The translations under genes and the position numbers were made by a program. The notes under the pieces were generated by a model. That model was given only the letters and a program-made list of their open reading frames with translations. It was not told the DNA's origin and made no database searches. From NCBI GenBank assembly GCA_013139435.1, contig WTAW01000236.1, positions 1 through 15,288 on the forward strand: 15,288 nt of DNA, read 5' to 3'. This DNA is from Candidatus Aminicenantota bacterium (GTDB lineage: Bacteria; Acidobacteriota; Aminicenantia; Aminicenantales; Aminicenantaceae). Of the stretch, positions 1 through 7,728 are shown one piece after another; position 1 is the first letter of the stretch, and each line of letters begins with the position of its first letter.

Positions 1-243
1 GTGGGTTTGGGGGATTGACCACTAAATAGAGACACAGGATTTCGGGATGTGTAGGCTCAGAAAAAAGGGTTTTGGAGACAAGAATCTCTAAGAAGACGGG
101 CTATGTCCTAAAGGCTCATCGCAATAAGCCTTTGAGACAAAGCCAGTCTGCTAAGCGATTTTTGTCTCCAAAACCCTTTTTTCTAAGCACTACACATCCC
201 GAAATCTTGTGTCTCTATTTAGTGGTCAATCCCCCAAACACAC
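1..243. repeat. Giant imperfect palindrome (about 120-base arms), MITE-like hairpin element
   Basis: The reverse complement of 124-243 aligns with 1-119 almost without interruption. The outer 54 positions differ only at 4/240 and 37/207. One single-base indel and one mismatch follow near 55-60, then another 21 matched positions, then a more diverged inner part (about 9 mismatches in 38) up to a 4-base centre at 120-123. By hand I count roughly 108 paired positions of 120. A single strand could fold into one hairpin about 240 nt long. There is no unique central sequence and no credible gene. The reading frame across it (72-281) is a by-product of the palindrome. MITEs or decayed insertion-sequence ends are the best-known elements with this architecture. 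I cannot name a family, and the left boundary may lie outside the window, so target-site duplications cannot be judged. Confidence 0.85.
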
Positions 244-302
244 AATATGCGGAAAATCTTAAGAAAATTGTTGAAAAATAAACAGATAAATGGAATTTTC
301 CC

Positions 303-330
303 TTGACATCACAGTAGATATTACTATATT
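303..330 (+). promoter_or_regulatory. Likely sigma-70-type promoter of the mraZ/dcw operon
   Basis: A perfect TTGACA (-35) at 303-308 is followed after 16 bases by TATATT (-10) at 325-330, in AT-rich DNA just upstream of the first gene. Transcription would start near 336-338, leaving a short leader of about 25 bases before the mraZ ATG at 362. This is the only good promoter I noticed in the window, and it fits the known position of the mra promoter in other bacteria. The assignment rests on consensus match and position only. Confidence 0.75.
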
Positions 331-342
331 TTATATAAAAAA

Positions 343-367
343 TGGGATAGAACGGGACAAAATGGGA
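343..367 (+). promoter_or_regulatory. MraZ-box operator: three GGGA repeats at 10-base period
   Basis: TGGGA (343-347), CGGGA (353-357) and TGGGA (363-367) are direct repeats separated by 5 bases each, so they fall on one face of the helix. MraZ in E. coli is known to bind TGGGN repeats with 5-base spacers downstream of the mra promoter; the match in motif, spacing and location is close. Here the repeats begin just after the predicted transcription start, and the third overlaps the mraZ start codon at 362-364. The middle GGGA ends 4 bases before the ATG and is the only purine-rich stretch placed to act as a weak ribosome binding site. MraZ binding here would be expected to repress the operon. 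Confidence 0.8.
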
Positions 368-829
368 AATTCATTAATTGGAAGTGCCACCGCAAAGCTC
401 GATAAGAGCGGCAGAATCAAAATACCGGAAAAATTCCGCACAGCGATCGAGGAGGAATACGGAAAGGATCTTTTCATCACATCCCTGACTGATGAGGCCA
501 TTCAAATCTATCCTCTTTCAGTATGGCACAAGCTCTCTGGGATTTCAAATGTAGGACTCCTCCAGTTCAAACCCGACCTAAGAAAATTCCTCCTACGCGT
601 CAACCGGACGGGAACGCAGTACCAGATCGATTCCAAAGGACGCGTTCTGATCAGCCAATCCCTTCGAGAAAAAGCGAATCTCGAGGAAGAAGTCACAGTC
701 ATCGGCCTTAACAACCATCTGGAGGTTTGGAACACAAACCTGCTCAATGACGTGCTCGAACAGAATCCTCTGACTGATGAAGAGTTCGAGCGTATTTCTG
801 AACTCTCACCAGAGGATAAGGCTGAATGA
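362..829 (+). CDS. mraZ: Transcriptional regulator MraZ
   Basis: MraZ is a ring-forming DNA-binding protein that represses its own dcw operon. The 155-residue product shows the two tandem SpoVT/AbrB-like halves of the family, each with its DxxGR signature: D14-K-S-G-R18 and D90-S-K-G-R94. The length is close to the usual 140-155. The frame is open from an ATG at 290, but that codon lies upstream of the -35 box at 303 and would add 24 residues unlike the family, so I start at the ATG at 362. The start codon sits inside the third MraZ box, and the nearest Shine-Dalgarno-like element (GGGA, 354-357) is weak. The last four bases overlap the rsmH start (ATGA), suggesting translational coupling. 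Confidence 0.95.
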   Translation: MGNSLIGSATAKLDKSGRIKIPEKFRTAIEEEYGKDLFITSLTDEAIQIYPLSVWHKLSGISNVGLLQFKPDLRKFLLRVNRTGTQYQIDSKGRVLISQSLREKANLEEEVTVIGLNNHLEVWNTNLLNDVLEQNPLTDEEFERISELSPEDKAE

Positions 830-1725
830 GGAGCAGTCTCCATGTTCCTGTTCTCCTGGAAGAAACGATGGATTTTCTGGGAGTGAATAGAGAAGGCATA
901 TATGTGGATTGCACGATCGGACTGGGCGGACATGCCCTCGAATTGCTCCAGCAGAATCCAAAGGCAAAACTCGTAGGATTCGATCTCGACGAACAATCAC
1001 TCCTCAAAACCAAAGAAAGACTCATGCCCTACGCAGACAGGGTTGAACTCTACCATTCGGATTTCAGATATCTTCCCGACCTCGAGTTGGATTTTACCCA
1101 GATCAGAGGCATTCTCCTCGATCTCGGTCTTTCCTCCTATCATCTCGATTCTCCGGAAAGAGGATTCAGCTACAACAAGCAGGGCCCTCTCGACATGAGG
1201 ATGGACCTCAGGAACAAGACAACAGCAGCCAAACTCGTGAACAAATCTTCAGAGAGCAACCTGGCACAAATTTTTTATGATTGGGGCGAACTCAGGCAGG
1301 CCAGAAGGCTGGCCAAGGAGATCGTCTCTCGACGAAAAATCAAAAAAATTGAAACTACGACCGAGCTTTTAAAGATCGTCGAAGACGTCTGCCAGTGGAA
1401 ACCCCAGAGAGGAAAAACTCATCCAGCCGCCCGCGTATTCCAGGCTTTACGAATCGAGATCAACCAAGAACTGAAGGGTCTATCCGAATTTTTTGAGAGG
1501 ATCGTAGAAAAGATCAGAGTAAAGACGCGAATAGTCGCCGTCTCCTTCCATTCACTGGAAGACAGGATCGTTAAACGCACATTCGCCAACCTGGCCTCCT
1601 CCCCCAATGGCCGGGCTCCTATTCTCAAAATTTTAACGAAAAAACCTGTCAGGCCATCAGAAAGGGAAATCCAACAAAACTTCAGGTCGAGGTCGGCAAA
1701 ATTGAGAGCAGCGGAGCGAACCTGA
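826..1725 (+). CDS. rsmH: 16S rRNA (cytosine(1402)-N(4))-methyltransferase RsmH (MraW)
   Basis: RsmH uses S-adenosylmethionine to methylate N4 of C1402 in 16S rRNA, in the ribosomal decoding centre. The 299-residue protein has the family's N-terminal HVPVLLEE (6-13), the SAM-binding DCTIGLGGH (28-36) and the acidic FDLD (52-55). It also has LLDLGLSS, the RGFSY and GPLDMRMD loop, PAARVFQALRIEINQEL, VSFHSLEDR and the C-terminal NFRSRSAKLRAAER. The length is typical. The start overlaps the mraZ stop as ATGA, with an AGAGGA ribosome site at 811-816. Its place as second gene of the cluster is nearly universal. No key residue appears to be missing. Confidence 0.97.
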   Translation: MRSSLHVPVLLEETMDFLGVNREGIYVDCTIGLGGHALELLQQNPKAKLVGFDLDEQSLLKTKERLMPYADRVELYHSDFRYLPDLELDFTQIRGILLDLGLSSYHLDSPERGFSYNKQGPLDMRMDLRNKTTAAKLVNKSSESNLAQIFYDWGELRQARRLAKEIVSRRKIKKIETTTELLKIVEDVCQWKPQRGKTHPAARVFQALRIEINQELKGLSEFFERIVEKIRVKTRIVAVSFHSLEDRIVKRTFANLASSPNGRAPILKILTKKPVRPSEREIQQNFRSRSAKLRAAERT

Positions 1726-2034
1726 ATGGTCAGTAAGAAATTCACGAAAAAACAGATCGCCATAGGTATTCTGTGCATGGTCTTCGTCATCGCTCTTCTG
1801 ACTTTCTATATCTGGCATCAATCCGAATCCATCCGCCTGGGCTACCAAACTCGGGAGTTGGAGGATGACGTCTCTTCGATCAAGAAAGATATCGAAGAGT
1901 TGGAGGCAGAAAAGGCAGCCCTTCTCTCACTGGAGAGAGTGGAAAAGATCGCCACACAAACACTCAAAATGAGACCTCCCGAAAATGAACAGATCGCTTA
2001 TCAAGAATCCGCGGAGAGGACAAAGATACAATAG
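1726..2034 (+). CDS. ftsL: Cell division protein FtsL (FtsL/DivIC family)
   Basis: This small bitopic protein has 102 residues: a basic cytoplasmic tail (1-10), one transmembrane segment (about 11-30) and a periplasmic heptad-rich coiled coil (about 33-75). A short C-terminal region, RVEKIATQTLKMRPPENEQ, resembles the arginine-hydrophobic-proline tail of FtsL. In known systems FtsL binds FtsB and FtsQ and helps activate FtsW-FtsI at the septum. Sequence identity in this family is low, so the call rests on architecture plus position between rsmH and ftsI. The ATG follows directly on the rsmH stop with no gap, and GGAG at 1713-1716 inside rsmH is well placed as ribosome site. Confidence 0.88.
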   Translation: MVSKKFTKKQIAIGILCMVFVIALLTFYIWHQSESIRLGYQTRELEDDVSSIKKDIEELEAEKAALLSLERVEKIATQTLKMRPPENEQIAYQESAERTKIQ

Positions 2035-2037
2035 CCG

Positions 2038-3789
2038 ATGAAAAATCCACGCCAGAAAAAGATCAATAACAGAACGATCATCCTGCTCTTCTTTCTCTTT
2101 ATCTGGCTGGGTGTCATCATTCTACGCCTGGTTGAACTCCAAGTCATCCAACACACAAAGTTTAAGGCTGAAGTCCTCAATCAGAATCATGATGTTAAGG
2201 CCATTTTTCCCCAGAGGGGAACTATCTTCGACCGCTCAGGGAATATTTTTGCACGAAGCTTGCCCCGGCCTTCGATTTTTTATAATCTCCCCAAGGACGA
2301 ATCCTTCGAATCTCACCGAGAAAAAATCAATAAGCTCAGAAAAATGCTGGATTTATCCTCAAAAAACCTAGCTTCCATCTATGCCCGAATAAAAAAGGGA
2401 AAGTCTTTTATCTGGATCAAACGAAAGGTCGAGACAGAAGTGGCAGACCGGGTGAAAGAGCTCAATTTGAGCGGCATTCATTTCGACGAGGAGAACCAAA
2501 GGTTCTATCCCCAAGGAAAGCGAGCCGCACAACTGCTGGGGCGAGTGAACATCGATGACCGTGGACAAAGCGGGATCGAATATAAATACAACACCTTCCT
2601 CGAGGGAGAGAAGGGAAAGCGTCTGATCTTGAGGGATGCCAAAAACAGGGAATACCGATTCGAGATCCTCAAAGATCCAGAACCCGGCAAAGACATTATC
2701 CTGACCATAGATGAGACCATTCAGTATATCGCTGAGAAGGAGCTGGCCAATGCTCTGCGAAAGACGCAAGCTCTATGGGGAACAGTGATTGTATCACACC
2801 CTGCAACGGGGGAAATAGCGGCGATGGCCAACTATCCCACATTCAACCTAAACTCTCCACCCGTTAACGTGTCCAGAGTAGAGAGAAACCGAGCCATCCA
2901 TCATACGTTCGATCCCGGATCAACATTCAAGATCGTTACTGCATCCGCGGCGCTGGAAAACAAGAGTGTACGGATGCATGAGGTCTTCGATTGTACTTCT
3001 GGAAAGATCAGAATCCCAGGAAAAACTGTCTGGGATCACAAAAAAATGGGGATTCTGACCTTTCCGGATGTCATCGTCCATTCCTCCAATGTAGGAACCA
3101 TTCAGGTCGGAGAACGCATCGGCAAAAAAAACCTGTACACGATGATCAAGGCCTATGGCTTCGGTCAAAAAACAGGGATCGACCTGCCCGCCGAAGAGAA
3201 AGGGATCTTCCGGCCTATCAAAAACTGGACAGACATTTCACTCTATTCCCTCTCCATCGGTTATGAGATCTCCATTACAGCTATCCAGATGCTACAGGCT
3301 ATCAGCACTGTTGCCAATAGGGGGATCGTCACATCCCCACGCATCGTCAAAAAGATCCTGATGCCGTCTGGAGAACGTCAGGAAGTTCCCGTTCAATTCC
3401 GGAGAGTCATTTCGGAAGAGACAGCGCAAACTCTTTCCCAGATCCTTCAAAATGTCGTCTTGAGGGGGACAGGAACAGAAGCACAGATTGATGGCTACAG
3501 CGTTGCAGGAAAAACGGGGACCGCGCAAAAATTTGACCCTTCCATCGGTCGGTACTCGAATAGGATACACACCGCATCGTTTGTCGGTTTTGTCCCCGTC
3601 GAAAACCCGGTTCTTGCGATAGTGGTGGTCATCGATGAGCCCAAGGGTAAATTTTACGGGGGAGATGTTGCGGCCCCTGTTTTTAAGGAGATCGCCTCCC
3701 AAATACTTCGCTATCTCCAAGTCCCTAAAGCTGACGCATTCACAAAGACAATAACAACAGCAAGAGTGAGGAGCATGAACGGACAATGA
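2038..3789 (+). CDS. ftsI: Peptidoglycan D,D-transpeptidase FtsI (class B PBP, PBP3)
   Basis: FtsI is the septal transpeptidase that crosslinks new glycan strands and works with FtsW. The 583 residues comprise a short cytoplasmic tail, a membrane anchor at about 12-30, a PBP-dimer/pedestal region (about 55-215, with the conserved RGTIFDRSG at 60-68) and a transpeptidase domain (about 245-560). All three active-site motifs are present: STFK 295-298 with catalytic S295, SSN 349-351 and KTGT 492-495. There are no C-terminal PASTA domains, unlike SpoVD and most Gram-positive divisome PBPs; after residue 560 only a short polar tail remains. It starts 3 bases after ftsL, with a weak upstream ribosome site (GAGAGGA, 2014-2020, rather far away), so coupling to ftsL is likely. 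It overlaps murE by ATGA. Confidence 0.96.
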   Translation: MKNPRQKKINNRTIILLFFLFIWLGVIILRLVELQVIQHTKFKAEVLNQNHDVKAIFPQRGTIFDRSGNIFARSLPRPSIFYNLPKDESFESHREKINKLRKMLDLSSKNLASIYARIKKGKSFIWIKRKVETEVADRVKELNLSGIHFDEENQRFYPQGKRAAQLLGRVNIDDRGQSGIEYKYNTFLEGEKGKRLILRDAKNREYRFEILKDPEPGKDIILTIDETIQYIAEKELANALRKTQALWGTVIVSHPATGEIAAMANYPTFNLNSPPVNVSRVERNRAIHHTFDPGSTFKIVTASAALENKSVRMHEVFDCTSGKIRIPGKTVWDHKKMGILTFPDVIVHSSNVGTIQVGERIGKKNLYTMIKAYGFGQKTGIDLPAEEKGIFRPIKNWTDISLYSLSIGYEISITAIQMLQAISTVANRGIVTSPRIVKKILMPSGERQEVPVQFRRVISEETAQTLSQILQNVVLRGTGTEAQIDGYSVAGKTGTAQKFDPSIGRYSNRIHTASFVGFVPVENPVLAIVVVIDEPKGKFYGGDVAAPVFKEIASQILRYLQVPKADAFTKTITTARVRSMNGQ

Positions 3790-5252
3790 AGCTTTCCGAT
3801 GTCTTCGCAGAAGTTCCCGGAGTGAACATCTCTGGGAATCCGGATGAAAACATTTGCGGAATTTCCTACTCTTCGAAAACTGTTCAGCCCGGTGACCTTT
3901 TCGCCGCTCTGAAGGGAGAAAAAGCGGATGGCAATGAATTCATCGGAGAGGCTGTGGACCAGGGGGCCGTTGCCGTTTTCTCAGAAAGAGAGAAGCCTGA
4001 GAAATTTCCAAACACATGGATACAGGTTTGCAATGCAAGGATAGCGCTCGCGCTCTGCGCAGCCAACTTCTACGCTCACCCCTCACAGAAACTCAAAGTT
4101 ATCGGGATCACAGGCACAAAAGGGAAAACAACTGTCACATACATACTCGAGGAGATCTTAAAGAAGGCAAACCTCATCACCGGGGTGATCGGAACGATCT
4201 CCTATCGAGGTCCTGGCACCCGATCAACAGCAGAGAGGACAACACCAGAGGCTCCAGACCTTCAAAGAATGCTGAGAGAGATGGTCGATTCTGGCGCCAC
4301 ACATTGTGTGATGGAAGTGTCCTCCCATTCCCTGGAGCTCAACCGGGTAACAGGCATTGATTTTGATGTGGCCGCCTTCACCAACTTGAGCGGTGAACAT
4401 CTAGACTACCATCATTCGATGGAGCAGTACTTTGATGCCAAAAAAAAGCTATTTTTGATCCCCTCTAGAAAAAAAATGGCCGTGATCAACTGCGATGATG
4501 CCTGGGGCAAAAAGCTATTATCGGAACTCAAGATGGGAGGCATCACTTACGGGACAGCACCCACTGCCATGATCCGCGCAGAGACATTCTCTTTCTCTCA
4601 AGAGGGTTTAGAGATGACAGTTAAATACCCTGCAGGAAAGATCTCTGTGTCTTCACACCTCTTGGGGAAGCCAAACATGTACAACATCCTCACAGCCATC
4701 GCATGTGCCCTAACTTTGATCGTGCCTGTGCACAGCATCAAAGAAGGGATCGCTGCGCTTGAGGGAGTCCCCGGGCGTTTCGAGAAGATAAAAAACACGC
4801 TCGGGTACAACATCTTCGTTGACTATGCCCACACGGATGATGCCCTCAGGAATCTGCTGGAGACGGCAAAAGAATTGAACTACGGCCGAATCATATTGGT
4901 CTTTGGCGCGGGCGGAGACCGCGATCGTCAGAAAAGACCGAGGATGGGAGAAGTCGCAGGTCAATTTGCCGACTGGACTATCCTCACTTCGGACAATCCC
5001 CGGACCGAAGACCCTATGGCGATACTCACAGATATCGAAAAAGGAATAAAAAAAACAGGTGCAGATAAGTATGAAATCGAGCCCGACCGGAAATCAGCCA
5101 TTCATAAAGCTCTCTCTCGCGCAGAGAGAGGAGACTGTGTGCTGGTGGCGGGGAAAGGGCATGAAGACTATCAGATCATGAAAGACACGATCATCCCATT
5201 CAAAGATACGGATGTTCTAAGACGTTTTTTGAAAGAGATGGAGGATAAGTAA
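3786..5252 (+). CDS. murE: UDP-MurNAc-L-Ala-D-Glu:meso-diaminopimelate ligase MurE
   Basis: MurE adds the third amino acid to the peptidoglycan stem peptide in the cytoplasm using ATP. The 488-residue protein has the three-domain Mur ligase plan. It shows the substrate-binding N-terminal domain, the P-loop GTKGKTT (110-116), TTPEAPD (152-158) and MEVSSHSLE. HLDYHHSMEQYFDAKK (205-220) holds the lysine normally carbamylated (K219 by alignment). Further on are PGRFE, VDYAHTDDAL, GAGGDRDRQKRP and GKGHEDYQ. DNPR at 403-406 is the motif tied to meso-diaminopimelate selection, so meso-DAP rather than lysine is predicted. The start overlaps ftsI (ATGA), with GAGGAG at 3768-3773. K219 lies in an 8-A tract, and another 8-A tract follows 21 bases after its end. 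Confidence 0.97.
   Translation: MKLSDVFAEVPGVNISGNPDENICGISYSSKTVQPGDLFAALKGEKADGNEFIGEAVDQGAVAVFSEREKPEKFPNTWIQVCNARIALALCAANFYAHPSQKLKVIGITGTKGKTTVTYILEEILKKANLITGVIGTISYRGPGTRSTAERTTPEAPDLQRMLREMVDSGATHCVMEVSSHSLELNRVTGIDFDVAAFTNLSGEHLDYHHSMEQYFDAKKKLFLIPSRKKMAVINCDDAWGKKLLSELKMGGITYGTAPTAMIRAETFSFSQEGLEMTVKYPAGKISVSSHLLGKPNMYNILTAIACALTLIVPVHSIKEGIAALEGVPGRFEKIKNTLGYNIFVDYAHTDDALRNLLETAKELNYGRIILVFGAGGDRDRQKRPRMGEVAGQFADWTILTSDNPRTEDPMAILTDIEKGIKKTGADKYEIEPDRKSAIHKALSRAERGDCVLVAGKGHEDYQIMKDTIIPFKDTDVLRRFLKEMEDK
5240..5244 (+). promoter_or_regulatory. Ribosome binding site that fixes the TTG start of murF
   Basis: GGAGG lies inside the last codons of murE, 10 bases upstream of a TTG at 5255. 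The next in-frame ATG (5291) is 12 codons further on and would remove the start of the N-terminal substrate-binding domain, so the TTG start is preferred. Confidence 0.7.
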
Positions 5253-5254
5253 CA

Positions 5255-6634
5255 TTGGTTGAGTTTAGATTGTATCAGCTTAAAGACAGAATGAAAGGTG
5301 AAATTCTCCAGGGTCCTCCATCTCTTTCCTTTCATAAATTTAACATCGATTCAAGGCTTTCCGAGCCGGGTGAACTCTTTTTTGCTTTAGTTGCCGAACG
5401 GAATGGGCACGATTTTATCGCACAAGCTGCTGACAAAGGAGCCTCGGGCGCAGTCATTTCAAAAAAAATCATCCCTCCTTTCAATGACTTCGCTTTGATC
5501 AAGGTCCCCAACACTCTTGAAGCCCTCCAAAAACTGGCCCAAAGTACCCTCTCTGATCACCCCGTCAAAGTTGTGGGCATTACTGGCAGTATAGGAAAAA
5601 CAACGACCAAAGAGTTCACCTCGGCTCTTCTTGAACAGAGATTCAAAGTCCTCAAATCCGAAGGCAACTTCAACAATCACTTGGGCCTTCCCCTGTCTGT
5701 CCTGAGGCTGAGAGACGATCATGAGATCGCTGTGCTGGAGATGGGAATGAGTCATCGCGGAGAGATCAATACCCTCACACAGATCGCACCGCCAGATGTG
5801 GCGGTGATCACCAATGTGCAGCCTGTTCATCTGGAATTCCTGAAAAACATGGACAACATTGCCGATGCGAAAAAAGAAATCCTCGAAGGATTGAAGCCGG
5901 CCGGAACGGCAGTTCTCAACGGGGATGATCCATGGGTCAATAAAATAGCTTCGTCTTGGAAGGGAGAGAAGATCTTTTTCGGCTTTTCGAAAAGATATGA
6001 CATTTCCGCCCAAAACATCCACAAAACAGGACTCGAAGGGATGCAGTTCGAACTCAATTATGGAGAGCAAATCGAAAACGTTGTTCTTCCCTCCTTCTAT
6101 GATAGCACTCTCTTGAATTTTCTTGCAGCTGTGGCCGTCGCCTATGCATTTTCAATTCCTATCGAAGACATAACCGAACGGTCGGCGCGACTCAAACCCG
6201 CAGCGAAGAGAGGAGCGGTGTTCCTTCTCGAAAAAGACATGACACTCATCGACGATTCATACAACTCGAACCCGGCAGCTCTGGAGTCCACACTGAAGAG
6301 TGTGGCGGAACTCCCTGCGAAACGAAAAATTGCTGTTTTGGGAGATATGCTGGAGCTCGGTGAGGAGTCCGTCAAGTATCACGTCTCGGCGGGGAAACGG
6401 ATTGTGGACAATGGCTTCGACCTTCTAGCTGCTGTCGGACCCTTGAGCAAGCATATGGCTGAAGGGGCACGGGAAAGGGGTATGCCTCAAGACCGCATAC
6501 ACATTTTTAAAGATTCTCATGAGGCGGCAAAGAACCTGGGAGATCTTTTGGAACACGGAGACCTGATCCTGATCAAGGGATCCCGAGGCATGAGGATGGA
6601 ATACATAATCGAACAACTAAAGGAGGAAGGATAG
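5255..6634 (+). CDS. murF: UDP-MurNAc-tripeptide--D-alanyl-D-alanine ligase MurF
   Basis: MurF adds the D-Ala-D-Ala dipeptide, completing the cytoplasmic UDP-MurNAc-pentapeptide. The 459-residue protein shows the N-terminal DSR...PGELFFAL motif (32-45), the P-loop GSIGKTTTKE (111-120) and GNFNNHLGLPLS (137-148). It also has EMGMSHRGEI, the ADAKKE lysine region (K206 by alignment), LNGDDP, DDSYNSNPAA (333-342), VLGDMLELG and the closing KGSRGMRME. This is a standard, complete MurF. It starts at TTG, 2 bases after the murE stop, behind GGAGG. The rarer start could lower MurF output relative to MurE, but that is inference. The D-Ala-D-Ala ligase that supplies its substrate is not encoded in this window. 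Confidence 0.96.
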   Translation: MVEFRLYQLKDRMKGEILQGPPSLSFHKFNIDSRLSEPGELFFALVAERNGHDFIAQAADKGASGAVISKKIIPPFNDFALIKVPNTLEALQKLAQSTLSDHPVKVVGITGSIGKTTTKEFTSALLEQRFKVLKSEGNFNNHLGLPLSVLRLRDDHEIAVLEMGMSHRGEINTLTQIAPPDVAVITNVQPVHLEFLKNMDNIADAKKEILEGLKPAGTAVLNGDDPWVNKIASSWKGEKIFFGFSKRYDISAQNIHKTGLEGMQFELNYGEQIENVVLPSFYDSTLLNFLAAVAVAYAFSIPIEDITERSARLKPAAKRGAVFLLEKDMTLIDDSYNSNPAALESTLKSVAELPAKRKIAVLGDMLELGEESVKYHVSAGKRIVDNGFDLLAAVGPLSKHMAEGARERGMPQDRIHIFKDSHEAAKNLGDLLEHGDLILIKGSRGMRMEYIIEQLKEEG

Positions 6635-6638
6635 TCAC

Positions 6639-7727
6639 ATGCTCTTTTGGCTATTGGTGCCGCTGAAGGATTATTTCATATTCTTCAATGTCTTCCGGTA
6701 CATCACCGTGAGAACAGCCCTGGCAGGAATCACCGCTCTTCTTCTCAGCTTGCTCCTTGGCCCGTGCATGATCAAACTCCTCAAAAAGTATCAGATAGGC
6801 GAAGAGATCAGAACCGACGGCCCCAAATCTCACACCGAAAAAAGAGGAACGCCCTCTATGGGAGGATTGCTCATTATCAGTTGCACGATCGTTCCAACTC
6901 TCCTCTGGTGCGATCTCAGCAATAAGTATGTTTGGCTCGCCATATTTACGATGATCTCGTTCGGTCTCATCGGATTCTGGGATGACTATCTCAAGATCCT
7001 CAAGAAGAAATCCTCGGGAATGGTGGCAAGGCGCAAGATGATCTTACAGATACTGCTCTCCGGCGCCATCGGTCTCGTGCTGATATATCTTGGCATGAAG
7101 GGGGATTTCATCCTGAACATAAGCCTCCCTTTCTTCAAGCAGTGGACACCCTATTTGGGATTCCTTTATCTCCCATGGGTCATGTTTATCCTGGTGGGAG
7201 CCTCCAACGGTGTCAATCTCGCCGACGGCCTGGATGGTCTTGCCATAGGCCTGACACTTATCAGCGCCACAGCTTTTACGGCGCTGTCCTACGTTGCAGG
7301 TCACGCTCTATGGTCGCAATACCTGAACATCACCCGGGTGGAACTCGCTTCAGAACTCACAGTTTTCCTGGGAGCGATGGCTGGTGCATGTTTAGGCTTC
7401 CTCTGGTACAACTGTCACCCGGCCGAAATGTTTATGGGAGATGTGGGCGCGCTGTCCTTGGGCGGAACGATCGGGGCCGTAGCTATTATGATCAAACAGG
7501 AATTTCTCTTGCTGATGGTCGCAGGCGTTTTCGTCCTCGAAGCGCTCTCCGTGCTCCTCCAGGTGACCTACTTCAAGATCTCAGGAGGAAAACGGATATT
7601 TCTCATGGCTCCGCTCCACCATCATTTTGAGCTTAAGGGATGGTCAGAACAAAAGATTGTGGTCCGGTTCTGGATACTGGGCATCATCTTCGCCCTGTTT
7701 AGCTTAACCACGCTAAAACTGAGGTAA
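6639..7727 (+). CDS. mraY: Phospho-N-acetylmuramoyl-pentapeptide-transferase MraY
   Basis: MraY is the integral-membrane enzyme that transfers phospho-MurNAc-pentapeptide from UDP to undecaprenyl phosphate, giving lipid I. The 362 residues are highly hydrophobic with about ten predicted membrane spans. The N-terminus closely resembles the E. coli enzyme (NVFRYITVRTALAG; RTDGPKSHTEKRGTPSMGG). Key motifs are present: the D115-D116 pair in FWDDYLK, NLADGLDGL (193-201), MFMGDVG with D268, and the HHH of PLHHHFE (327-329). An AGGAGG ribosome site at 6621-6626 lies within the end of murF, 12 bases before the ATG. A 4-base gap follows murF, and 1 base separates it from murD. Confidence 0.97.
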   Translation: MLFWLLVPLKDYFIFFNVFRYITVRTALAGITALLLSLLLGPCMIKLLKKYQIGEEIRTDGPKSHTEKRGTPSMGGLLIISCTIVPTLLWCDLSNKYVWLAIFTMISFGLIGFWDDYLKILKKKSSGMVARRKMILQILLSGAIGLVLIYLGMKGDFILNISLPFFKQWTPYLGFLYLPWVMFILVGASNGVNLADGLDGLAIGLTLISATAFTALSYVAGHALWSQYLNITRVELASELTVFLGAMAGACLGFLWYNCHPAEMFMGDVGALSLGGTIGAVAIMIKQEFLLLMVAGVFVLEALSVLLQVTYFKISGGKRIFLMAPLHHHFELKGWSEQKIVVRFWILGIIFALFSLTTLKLR

Positions 7728-7728
7728 C

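Noticed and set aside
72..281. A 69-codon open frame within and just beyond the palindrome.
   Set aside because: It reads through both arms of the inverted repeat, has no recognisable domain and no ribosome site. It is best explained as a by-product of the palindrome.
290..361. Upstream extension of mraZ to the ATG at 290.
   Set aside because: That ATG lies before the -35 box of the likely promoter and the extra 24 residues do not resemble MraZ.
508..1025. Overlapping minus-strand open frames across mraZ and rsmH, and similar antisense frames elsewhere in the cluster.
   Set aside because: All lie opposite well-recognised essential genes, show no motifs and lack convincing ribosome sites.
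5112..5130. CT/GA stem-loop inside murE (7-base stem, 5-base loop).
   Set aside because: It lies well inside the coding sequence, has no U-tract after it and is explained by the codons for Ala-Leu-Ser-Arg-Ala-Glu-Arg.
7142..7630. A 162-codon open frame within mraY in another frame.
   Set aside because: Same reason: shadow of a membrane protein gene, with no family resemblance.
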